From JAUVKA01 sp964465145 (GTDB taxonomy: Bacteria > Bacteroidota > Bacteroidia > Bacteroidales > UBA12481), in assembly GCA_964465145.1 (NCBI GenBank), contig CAYXJR010000073.1:1-20842 (forward strand): a DNA stretch of 20,842 bases. The letters are read 5' to 3'. The notes under the pieces are model-generated. The model was not told where the DNA came from. It worked only from the letters and a program-made list of their open reading frames with translations, and ran no database searches. The position numbers and the translations under genes are program-made. Shown here piece after piece: positions 1-7,000 of this stretch (the first letter of the stretch is position 1; each line of letters starts with the position of its first letter).

Positions 1-1
1 A

Positions 2-379
2 CGGTTGCTGGTGGATATCTGATTTTGTCAGCGGCATTTGGAGGCAGGTTTACCTTTCTTAAAGGAACTATACGATAAATATCATTTGCAGGGCCTGGAA
101 ATTGTTGGTGTTTCGCAGGACTCTGACTGGGATGGCTGGAAGGCTGCAATCAAAGAAGACAGCACTGATATGTTTCATCATATACCCATCGCAGAAAAAT
201 ATCCTCAGGGAGAAAAATACTTTACCAACGACGACATCATTTCAAACTACTTCATACAGGCCATCCCCGTAACCATGCTGATCGACAGAGATGGAAAAAT
301 CGTAGGACGATGGCTCGGATCAGGAGAAGAAAATGAGCTCGCACTGGAAGAGAAGATCGAGGAGATAATTGCGAGATAG
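2..379 (+). CDS. TlpA/thioredoxin-like (AhpC/TSA fold) protein, 3' part, probably interrupted
   Basis: This is the C-terminal part of a thioredoxin-fold protein of the TlpA/redoxin type, normally a periplasmic or envelope thiol-disulfide oxidoreductase. The readable part has the family pattern LPFLKELYDKY, then the beta strand GLEIVGVSQDSD, a long insert, and AIPVTMLIDRDGKIVGRW, which contains the conserved cis-proline region before the last strands. The frame is open upstream to the window edge except for a TGA at 20-22. That TGA falls where the family has Trp after VD(I/F), so it probably replaces TGG. The expected WCxxC active site is not seen; only CQRH follows. A TTG at 38 is the only start after the stop and would leave a protein without the redox motif. 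The stop codon at 377-379 touches the first heptamer repeat. The family is fairly sure; whether the gene works is doubtful. Confidence 0.6.
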
Positions 380-448
380 GGATTCGGGACTAGGGATTCG
401 GGATTCGTCACCCGTCATTTGTCATTCGTCATTCGTCATTTGTCACTC
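379..448. repeat. 7-bp tandem repeat array, ten units of two kinds
   Basis: Ten heptamers run in phase without a gap: four of the form GGGAYTM (GGGATTC, GGGACTA, GGGATTC, GGGATTC), then six of the form GTCANYY (GTCACCC, GTCATTT, GTCATTC, GTCATTC, GTCATTT, GTCACTC). The array begins at the last base of the TlpA-like stop codon and runs into the 87-bp repeat. It is not a CRISPR: there are no spacers. It resembles in form the heptameric STRR repeats known from cyanobacteria. Confidence 0.85.
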
Positions 449-530
449 TCAATCATTTTCTCAACAAGCTGCTAATAATCACTTACATTCCAAGCGGAAT
501 ATGTTATTTTTAGGCTTGACGACTGATAGA
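444..530 (+). repeat. 87-bp intergenic repeat, copy 1
   Basis: First of three copies of 87 bp that align without indels (others at 1899-1985 and 3010-3096); I count about 9-10 differences between pairs. The centre is a palindrome, ATTCC-4-GGAAT (487-500), followed by TTATTTTTAGGCTTGACGAC, where the other copies read TACTTTTAGG. Here it lies about 135 bp before the Fic gene. A short frame across this region (369-581) is repeat sequence and not a gene. Confidence 0.85.
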
Positions 531-597
531 TCACTATTAGGTAATGGCCAATACAAAAAATCAAAATGGCACCCGAATTGACAGAAGTTGGTAAAAG

Positions 598-651
598 TGT
601 CAAATTATTCAGAAGATCTGTCTTTGTGTCAATATTTCGCTATATTTGACA
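598..651 (+). promoter_or_regulatory. Promoter and operator-like repeats before the class II Fic gene
   Basis: TATATTTG at 641-648 matches the Bacteroidota -7 consensus TAnnTTTG, which would place the transcription start only about 10 bases before the ATG at 665. No -33 TTG is seen at the usual spacing. Three related boxes surround it: TGTCAAAT (598-605), TGTCAATA (627-634) and the inverted ATTTGACA (644-651), the last overlapping the -7 box. A further TTGACA lies at 578-583. This layout suggests repression by a dimeric DNA-binding protein, which is inference. Confidence 0.45.
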
Positions 652-664
652 AAAGCAAAAAATA

Positions 665-1783
665 ATGTCAAACCAACCAATCTACGATCGGAATATTCCT
701 TATAACAATCTGCCATTACTACCACCGATTGATGAGAAAGTTATAACGATCGATGTTTTAAAAGCCTTGAATAAAGCAAATAAAGCACTAGCTGAATTAA
801 AAGGATTCGCTCGCAAACTTCCAAATCAAGCAATGTTGGTAAATACGATTGCACTTCGGGAAGCAAAAGCGAGTACTGAAATAGAAAATATCTTTACAAC
901 TGACGATGAACTGTACAAATCACTTCATATCGAAAGCACAGAACTTAAAGGAAATACTAAAGAAGTATTGTTTTATCGACAAGCATTATGGACAGGATTT
1001 AAAGAAATAAAAGAGAATGGAGAGGTCTCAACCGAAACGATAATTAAAGTATACCAGGAAATAAAACAGGTAAAAGACGGAATACGACCGTCACAAACTG
1101 AAACCGTAATTAAAAGACGAGGAAGTGGCTTGCTTGGTGGAGCCGTAGTTTATACACCTCCAAGAGGGGTTCAATTAATAAACCAAAAACTGGAGAATTT
1201 ACTATCCTATATAAATGATGACGAGACATATGACTATGATCCCTTGATAAAACTTGCTGTCTCACATTATCAATTTGAAGCAATACACCCTTTTCGTGAC
1301 GGAAATGGCAGAACAGGCAGAATTCTAACCCTTTTAATCTTACTTCAAAAGGGACTCCTGGAATTACCGATTCTCTATTTGAGTGCGTACATAATCAAAA
1401 GTAAAGAAGATTACTATGAATTATTGAGTTCTGTTACTACGCGCCAAAATTGGAAAGCCTGGATCATATATATGCTGAAGGCAGTTGAAGAAACCTCTTT
1501 GTATACAATAAAAAAAATTGAAGAAATTGATCGACTTTTTGAGATCACACATTCTTTAATTATCAGAAAACTCCCACATATTAGAAAAGAAACTGTAGAG
1601 AAAATCTTTGAACAACCCTATACTAGTCCTAAAAGAATAATGGGGCAGGACATAAAAAGTCTAAATACAGCGAAGAAGTATCTTAATCAGATGGAGGAAT
1701 TAGGAATAATGAGTTCAACAAAAATTGGGAAAGAAATTGTCTATTTAAATATTGATCTATTCAACTTACTGTCAGAATCATGA
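665..1783 (+). CDS. Class II Fic family protein (Fic_N-Fic-winged HTH), protein adenylyltransferase
   Basis: Fic proteins transfer AMP (or other nucleotide moieties) from a nucleotide to a hydroxyl side chain of a target protein. The Fic_N domain covers about residues 10-100 and carries an inhibitory motif [S/T]xxxE[G/N] at 70-75 (STEIEN). This motif in an N-terminal helix defines class II, whose glutamate blocks the ATP site in cis, so no separate antitoxin is needed. The active-site motif HPFRDGNGRTGR is complete at 208-219 with catalytic H208. About residues 310-370 form a winged-helix-like C-terminal domain. The length, 372 aa, is usual for class II enzymes. The ATG at 665 is chosen because it follows a -7 promoter box closely. 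The gene stands alone between copies 1 and 2 of the 87-bp repeat. The target is unknown. Confidence 0.92.
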   Translation: MSNQPIYDRNIPYNNLPLLPPIDEKVITIDVLKALNKANKALAELKGFARKLPNQAMLVNTIALREAKASTEIENIFTTDDELYKSLHIESTELKGNTKEVLFYRQALWTGFKEIKENGEVSTETIIKVYQEIKQVKDGIRPSQTETVIKRRGSGLLGGAVVYTPPRGVQLINQKLENLLSYINDDETYDYDPLIKLAVSHYQFEAIHPFRDGNGRTGRILTLLILLQKGLLELPILYLSAYIIKSKEDYYELLSSVTTRQNWKAWIIYMLKAVEETSLYTIKKIEEIDRLFEITHSLIIRKLPHIRKETVEKIFEQPYTSPKRIMGQDIKSLNTAKKYLNQMEELGIMSSTKIGKEIVYLNIDLFNLLSES

Positions 1784-1875
1784 AAATCAGGATAAACTCC
1801 CGGATCGCGTTTACTGCGGTTTACTAACGATCAACTACGGATTTTTGGTCAATGCTATTCAGGCATGGACATGTT

Positions 1876-1903
1876 GTCACTCGTCACCTGTCACCCGTCA
1901 CCC
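1876..1903. repeat. 7-bp tandem repeat array, four GTCACYY units
   Basis: Four contiguous heptamers GTCACTC, GTCACCT, GTCACCC, GTCACCC lead directly into copy 2 of the 87-bp repeat, in the same arrangement as at 379-448. The gap 1784-2002 holds nothing else I can identify. Confidence 0.8.
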
Positions 1904-1985
1904 TCAATCATCTTCTTAATAACCTGCTAATAATCACTTACATTCCAATCGGAATATGTTACTTTTAGGCTCAACGACTTATAGA
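1899..1985 (+). repeat. 87-bp intergenic repeat, copy 2
   Basis: Same 87-bp unit as at 444-530 and 3010-3096, with no indels. The central palindrome is ATTCC-AATC-GGAAT at 1942-1955, followed by TACTTTTAGG at 1960-1969, close to a TAnnTTTG -7 box. It ends 17 bp before the ATG of the membrane protein at 2003, so it may supply that gene's promoter. Confidence 0.85.
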
Positions 1986-2002
1986 ACCTAGAAAAAAAAC
2001 TC

Positions 2003-2716
2003 ATGGAAATAACTCAACAAGGAGATTATAAAATTACACTATATCGAGCGGGCATTATCGCTACTACATTTATGGTTATTATGATTCCGGTGCAGATAGC
2101 TTTTTTCTTAATTTGGCCGCATCCAACAAACGTCGTGGATTGGTTTACACTTTTTAATAACTCTTGGATTATTGGCCTAATAAGCTTTGACTTTTTATAT
2201 ATGTTGAGCATGTTTGCGGCGATTTTTCTATATATCGCTCTGTTTTTTGCCCTCTTTGAAAAACAAAAAGCTTTAAGTTTATTCGCAATTATCATTGGAT
2301 TAATCGGACTTGCAATCTATTTTCCATCAAACACTTCCATTGAGATGTTATCAATAAGCAAACAATACCTAAATGCGTCAACAGAATACGATAAAGGATT
2401 ATTTATTGCATCAGGTCAGACCTTGTGTGCGATTTGGAAGGGAACATCATATTCTGTGTACTATCTACTCAATGGGATTGCCCTTATACTATTTTTCCTT
2501 GCAATGATCAGGAACAATAAATTCAGAAAATCAACTACATATATTGGTTTAACATCCGGGATTTTAATGACTGTGCCTGCGACTGCCGGGATAATTGGAA
2601 TGACGATGTCATTGGTGTCTTTGGTGCCATGGTCGATTTTTTCAATATTAGTAATTCAGGACTTTAATAGAATTATAAAACAAATAAGACAAGAAAAGGG
2701 GAAAAGCCTTGTCTGA
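2003..2716 (+). CDS. Multi-pass membrane protein, DUF4386-like, function unknown
   Basis: The protein has 237 aa and is very hydrophobic. I see about six membrane segments, roughly residues 15-37, 52-82, 88-107, 130-150 (weak), 152-170 and 180-218, with a basic C-terminal tail (KQIRQEKGK) that is probably cytoplasmic. Length, topology and the layout of polar loops fit the DUF4386 family of bacterial integral membrane proteins, but I recognise no catalytic or transport motif, so the family call is moderate and no role is offered. The ATG at 2003 follows copy 2 of the 87-bp repeat by 17 bp. A weak inverted repeat (AAGCCTT 2704-2710 / AAGGCTT 2722-2728) straddles the stop codon but has no T-run, so I do not call it a terminator. 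Confidence 0.7.
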   Translation: MEITQQGDYKITLYRAGIIATTFMVIMIPVQIAFFLIWPHPTNVVDWFTLFNNSWIIGLISFDFLYMLSMFAAIFLYIALFFALFEKQKALSLFAIIIGLIGLAIYFPSNTSIEMLSISKQYLNASTEYDKGLFIASGQTLCAIWKGTSYSVYYLLNGIALILFFLAMIRNNKFRKSTTYIGLTSGILMTVPATAGIIGMTMSLVSLVPWSIFSILVIQDFNRIIKQIRQEKGKSLV

Positions 2717-2729
2717 TAAATAAGGCTTC

Positions 2730-2988
2730 GTGCGGCGTCAGCCCAGCATGAAGCTGTGTTGCACGAGATCGCATCCAGGCACAGCAGTTGTAAAGTCTCT
2801 TATCTATGGGGATTCAATAAATTTTCAATAATCTACAATCTGGTTCCTGAGGCCTCTTTGAGGGCATCTATCTCTAAAAGAATAGCCCAAAATGGAGAAA
2901 AGCAGCCTTTTACCTTCCATATTTGGTATGTGTTTGATGGGCGAAAGCAAAGTCAAGACCACGGAATACCGAGGAAAGATGCTCAACC
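2730..2988 (+). other. Structured non-coding remnant, possibly 5' part of a group II intron
   Basis: The stretch starts with GTGCGG (2730), as group II introns do (GUGYG). It has the stem GCTGTG/CACAGC (2753-2758/2780-2785), a CCTC-TTT-GAGG hairpin near 2850-2870, and the hairpin CCACGG-AATA-CCGAGG (2959-2974) with one A/A mismatch. No reverse transcriptase or domain V is present, and the stretch stops just before copy 3 of the 87-bp repeat. A 107-codon frame at 2756-3079 runs through it and into the repeat; its sequence looks like no protein and I do not accept it as a gene. The intron identity is from memory of domain I features and is unproven. Confidence 0.35.
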
Positions 2989-3009
2989 CGGAACAAAAAC
3001 ACTTTTCCA

Positions 3010-3096
3010 CACCCTCAACCATTTTCTTAACAAGCTGCTAATAATAATTTACATTCCAATCGGAATATGCTACTTTTAGGCTTGACGACTGATAGG
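3010..3096 (+). repeat. 87-bp intergenic repeat, copy 3
   Basis: Third indel-free copy of the unit at 444-530 and 1899-1985. The palindrome ATTCC-AATC-GGAAT lies at 3053-3066 and TACTTTTAGG at 3071-3080. Unlike the other two copies it is not preceded by heptamers. It lies 52 bp before the HsdM remnant. Confidence 0.85.
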
Positions 3097-3148
3097 ACAA
3101 TAATAGTTTAGCGGTTAGGTTAGGCATAAAACACAATCGCATCACAGA

Positions 3149-3226
3149 ATGACTAAAGAAAAAGAACGGGAAGAATTACATCGCACAATCTGGCAAATAG
3201 CCAACGACTTACGAGGTACTTTATGA
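3149..3226 (+). pseudogene. hsdM: HsdM N-terminal remnant (type I restriction-modification methyltransferase)
   Basis: The ATG at 3149 opens 25 codons, MTKEKEREELHRTIWQIAND followed by LRGTL, then TGA. ELHRTIWQIANDLRG is the characteristic start of type I DNA methyltransferase subunits, which continue with SVDGWDFK and reach about 500 or more residues. Everything after codon 23 is missing. The stop overlaps the start of the RhuM gene (ATGA at 3223-3226), so the remnant is joined directly to rhuM. This points to a deletion that removed most of hsdM. No hsdR or hsdS is present in the window. Confidence 0.8.
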
Positions 3227-3879
3227 AAGAAGAACAGAAAAGTGAATTGAAAATCGGTGATAGCCAAATAATTCTTTACCAGACAGAAGAAGGCACAACT
3301 AAAATAGAAGTACGCCTTGAGAACGAAAATGTATGGTTGTCGCAACAACAGTTGACCGAACTTTATCAAACATCCCGTACCAATGTAGTAGAACATATTA
3401 AACATATTTTTGATGAAGGAGAGTTAAACGAAGAGGCAACTTGTCGGAAATTCCGACAGGTTCAAATTGAAGGCAACCGCAGTGTAACAAGAGAAACTCC
3501 ATTTTACAACCTCGATATGATTATCTCCTTGGGGTATAGAATAAAATCCCGTATTGCTACCAAATTCCGTATTTGGGCTACCGAACGCCTGCGGGAATAT
3601 ATCCAAAAGGGATTTACGATGGATGATGAGAGACTTAAGCAAGCCGGTGGTGAAAATTATTGGAAAGAGTTGCTGGAGCGTATCCGGGATATTCGTAGCA
3701 GCGAAAAAGTGTTTTATCGCCAGATACTTGATATTTACGCCACCAGTATCGACTACGAACCGAAAGCCGATGAATCGACAGCGTTTTTCAAAAAAGCACA
3801 AAACAAAGTCCATTATGCGGTTCACGGGCAGACGGCTGCCGAACTAATCTACTCGCGTGTTGACGCCGAAAAAGATTGA
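3223..3879 (+). CDS. rhuM: Virulence RhuM family protein, C-terminally truncated
   Basis: RhuM-family proteins (named after a Salmonella pathogenicity-island gene) are often found between the genes of type I restriction-modification loci; their biochemical function is not established. Residues 1-218 match the family from the N-terminal strand region (NENVWLSQQQLTELYQTSRT), which looks like a DNA-binding element, through FYNLDMIISLGYRIKS and FRIWATERLREYIQKGF to AVHGQTAAELIYSRVDAEK. Intact members go on for about 100 residues more after this point. Here TGA follows DAEKD, and a heptamer array begins 32 bp later, so the 3' end has probably been lost. The start overlaps the HsdM remnant stop by ATGA, which would allow coupled translation. 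Confidence 0.85.
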   Translation: MKEEQKSELKIGDSQIILYQTEEGTTKIEVRLENENVWLSQQQLTELYQTSRTNVVEHIKHIFDEGELNEEATCRKFRQVQIEGNRSVTRETPFYNLDMIISLGYRIKSRIATKFRIWATERLREYIQKGFTMDDERLKQAGGENYWKELLERIRDIRSSEKVFYRQILDIYATSIDYEPKADESTAFFKKAQNKVHYAVHGQTAAELIYSRVDAEKD

Positions 3880-3910
3880 AAAAAAGGGAGACAGCTTATG
3901 ACTACTTGTC

Positions 3911-3973
3911 GTCACCCGTCATTTGTCATTTGTCATCCGTCACTCGTCACTCGTCACCCGTCACCCGTCACTC
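3911..3973. repeat. 7-bp tandem repeat array, nine GTCAYYY units
   Basis: Nine contiguous heptamers: GTCACCC, GTCATTT, GTCATTT, GTCATCC, GTCACTC, GTCACTC, GTCACCC, GTCACCC, GTCACTC. The array sits between the truncated 3' end of rhuM and the promoter region of the arabinofuranosidase gene. Confidence 0.88.
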
Positions 3974-3994
3974 TCCTTTTTAATACATTTTCTC

Positions 3995-4003
3995 TACTTT
4001 TAG
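3995..4003 (+). promoter_or_regulatory. Candidate -7 box for the arabinofuranosidase gene
   Basis: TACTTTTAG at 3995-4003 resembles TAnnTTTG and matches the same element in the 87-bp repeats. It lies 24 bp before the ATG at 4028, a suitable distance for a promoter. No clear -33 element is visible upstream, because the heptamer array ends at 3973. Confidence 0.35.
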
Positions 4004-4027
4004 AAAACCAACCAAAAGAATTTAATT

Positions 4028-7000
4028 ATGAAAATATATAAGCTGTTAGTTGTAATAATACTATGTTTTTGTGCTTTGGGCACAACTTCGGTAATTGCAC
4101 AAAGCGGTGATCAGATTTTAGACGGAATTGGAGAAACAGGATTAATTGCTCGCTATACATTTGAAGGGAATGTAAAAGATTGGTCTCGTAATAATTTACA
4201 TGGCAGCATTCAAGGCTCTAATTTCAAGTTTGTAGATGACGACCTGTTTGGTAATGTACTCTCTTTACCAGAAGATGGTGAAGCGTTTGTTTCAATCCCG
4301 GGTGAATCGCTAACAGGACAAGAATCACTTAGTATCACCGGATGGATTTACTTGCGTTCTACAAAAAGCGGGCAGCGATTTTTCGATTTTGGAAATAATA
4401 GCAAGTCGCATTTCTTTGCTGCTCCATCAGGGACTGAGGACAAAGAAGGTTTTCAGGCTCAAATCTTAACTAAATCTGATAAGTATATTGCAAGTTCACC
4501 AGCGGTGGCAGTTAATAAATGGAATCATTTAGCTATTGTTATTAATGGTCCGTCCAAAACATTGAGTACATACATCAATGGAGTGCTTGTAAGTGAGGCA
4601 AAGAATGTTGAGGTGGAGTTAGAACACCTGTTCGATAATATTTCAGGAGAAAATAATAAACTCTATATAGGAAAATCACTGGATGCTGATAATACGTATT
4701 TAGATGCCAAATTGTATGATTTTCGTATCTATAGAATCGCTCTGAGAGAACAACAAATTGCCAGGATTCATGATAATGCTTTGAAAGAGGAAGAAGCGGT
4801 AGTCAGAACAAGAGATGAATCAGACAAGAATCTTCCAGAGTTTTCCGAAACAACTCCTCAGTTGTATAATGCATATCTAACTAGCGTTCCGGATATTCAG
4901 GTGGAGACCGTAGTGGGGTATCTTCCAAGATTACCAAGCTATGTAAAGGGCGTTTACAGCATTAAAATTGAAGGGTCAAATGTAAGAGTGCTTTGGCCAT
5001 CACCTAAGGATAATAGTCAAGTACTTACCCCTGGTACATATACAGTAACAGGAAGTGTTTCTGGAACAGACATACAACCAAATGCGATTGTTACAGTTAA
5101 AGAAACTGAAGAGCTTGCTACTCCAGATCGTACGCTGGAAGTTTTTAATCTTGATCAGGTTTTATTAAACACTGATCTTCATAATAACAACACAAAATTT
5201 ATAGAGAACCGTGATAAATTTATTACGGGCCTTGTCAATACAAATCCAGACAATTTCCTTTATATGTTTCGTAATGCCTTTGGGCAAGAACAGCCTAAGG
5301 GAGCAGAACCACTAAGGGGATGGGATAGTCAGGAAACCAAATTGCGCGGGCATGCTACAGGGCATTATCTTAGTGCTATTGCTCAAGCGTATGTGAGTAC
5401 CAGTTATGATGCGTCGCTCCAGGCTGATTTTGCTGATAAGATGGACTATATGGTGAACACCCTGTATGAGTTATCACAAATGTCGGGACAAGCAGCAACA
5501 ACTGGAGGAGCTTATGTGCCGGACCCAATAGCTGTGCCTCCGGGTCCAGGTAAATCAGACTTTGATTCAGATTTGAGTGTAGAAGGTATCCGAACAGATT
5601 ACTGGAATTGGGGTAAAGGATTTATTAGTGCCTATCCTCCAGACCAGTTTATTATGTTAGAAAATGGAGCGAGCTATGGAGGTGATAAAACTAAAATTTG
5701 GGCACCATACTATACCTTGCATAAAATCCTGGCCGGGTTGATGGATATTTATGAAGTCAGTGGCAATGAAAAGGCATTAGAAATAGTAAAAGGTATGGGT
5801 GACTGGGTATATGCTCGTATGAGTCAGTTGCCAACCAAGACCCTTATAAGTATGTGGAACAGATACATTGCAGGAGAGTTTGGGGGAATGAACGAAGCTA
5901 TGGCAAGACTGTATCGAATGACCAACGAGCCTCGTTATCTGGAAGTTGCACAATTATTTGATAACATTAAAGTATTTTTTGGTGATGCTGAACATTCTCA
6001 CGGACTGGCTAAAAATGTAGATATGTTTCGTGGGTTACATGCCAACCAACACATACCTCAAATTGTGGGGGCACTTGAAATTTATCGTGTTTCAGATGCT
6101 CCAGAATATTATCATATAGCTGATAATTTTTGGAATAAGGCCACTAATGATTATATGTACAGTATTGGAGGAGTTGCAGGAGCACGTAACCCTTCTAATG
6201 CGGAATGCTTCACTGGTGAACCAGCAACACTTTATGAAAACGGTTTTTCGGCTGGCGGCCAGAATGAAACCTGTGCTACCTATAATATGCTCAAATTGAC
6301 CAGAAACCTTTTTCTCTATAATCAGAGTGCAGAGTTAATGGATTATTACGAGCGTGGGCTTTACAATCACATCCTTGCTTCTGTTGCGGAGCACTCCCCC
6401 GCAAATACCTATCACGTGCCCTTGAGACCCGGTTCTGTAAAACAGTTTGGCAACCTTAATATGACAGGTTTTACTTGTTGTAACGGTACGGCTCTTGAGA
6501 GCAGTACAAAACTTCAAAACTCAATTTATTTTAAAAGTACAGACAACCAGGCTTTGTATGTGAACCTGTATGTGCCTTCAACATTAAAATGGACAGAAAA
6601 GAATGTAACTGTAACGCAGGCAACAGCTTTTCCAAAAGAAGACCATACACAATTAACCATTCAAGGTAATGGCAGGTTTGACCTTAATGTACGTGTGCCA
6701 CATTGGGCAACTAAAGGATTTTTTGTGAAGATAAATGGCAAGAAAGAAAAAGTTAATGCTGTGCCAGGAAGCTATCTTACTTTAAGCCGTGAATGGGAAG
6801 ACGGGGATACGGTTGAGTTGCGTATGCCGTTTCAATTTCATTTAGAGCCAATTATGGATCAGCAAAATATTGCCAGTTTGTTTTACGGACCAGTTTTACT
6901 GGCAGCTCAGGAGTCTGAGCCACGAAAAGAATGGCGTAAGGTAACATTAGATGCAAAAGATATAAGTAAATCGATATCAGGTGATGCTGAGCAGTTGCAA

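Noticed and set aside
20..22. Selenocysteine at the TGA of the TlpA-like gene
   Set aside because: The TGA aligns with a Trp position and not with a catalytic Cys, and I saw no convincing SECIS-like hairpin directly downstream; decay is simpler.
369..581. 70-codon plus-strand frame after the TlpA-like gene
   Set aside because: It is a translation of the heptamer array and 87-bp repeat (RDSGLGIRDSSPVICHSSF), not a gene.
2756..3079. 107-codon plus-strand frame in the gap after the membrane protein
   Set aside because: It runs through stem-loop sequence and through copy 3 of the 87-bp repeat, and its translation resembles no protein.
444..3096. Integron-type cassette array with the 87-bp repeats as attC sites
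   Set aside because: The repeats lack matched RYYYAAC/GTTRRRY boxes at their ends, and no IntI is seen; the recombinase remnant at 18662 is of another type.
3911..3973. Possible CRISPR array
   Set aside because: Units are 7 bp and contiguous, without spacers, and no cas genes are present.
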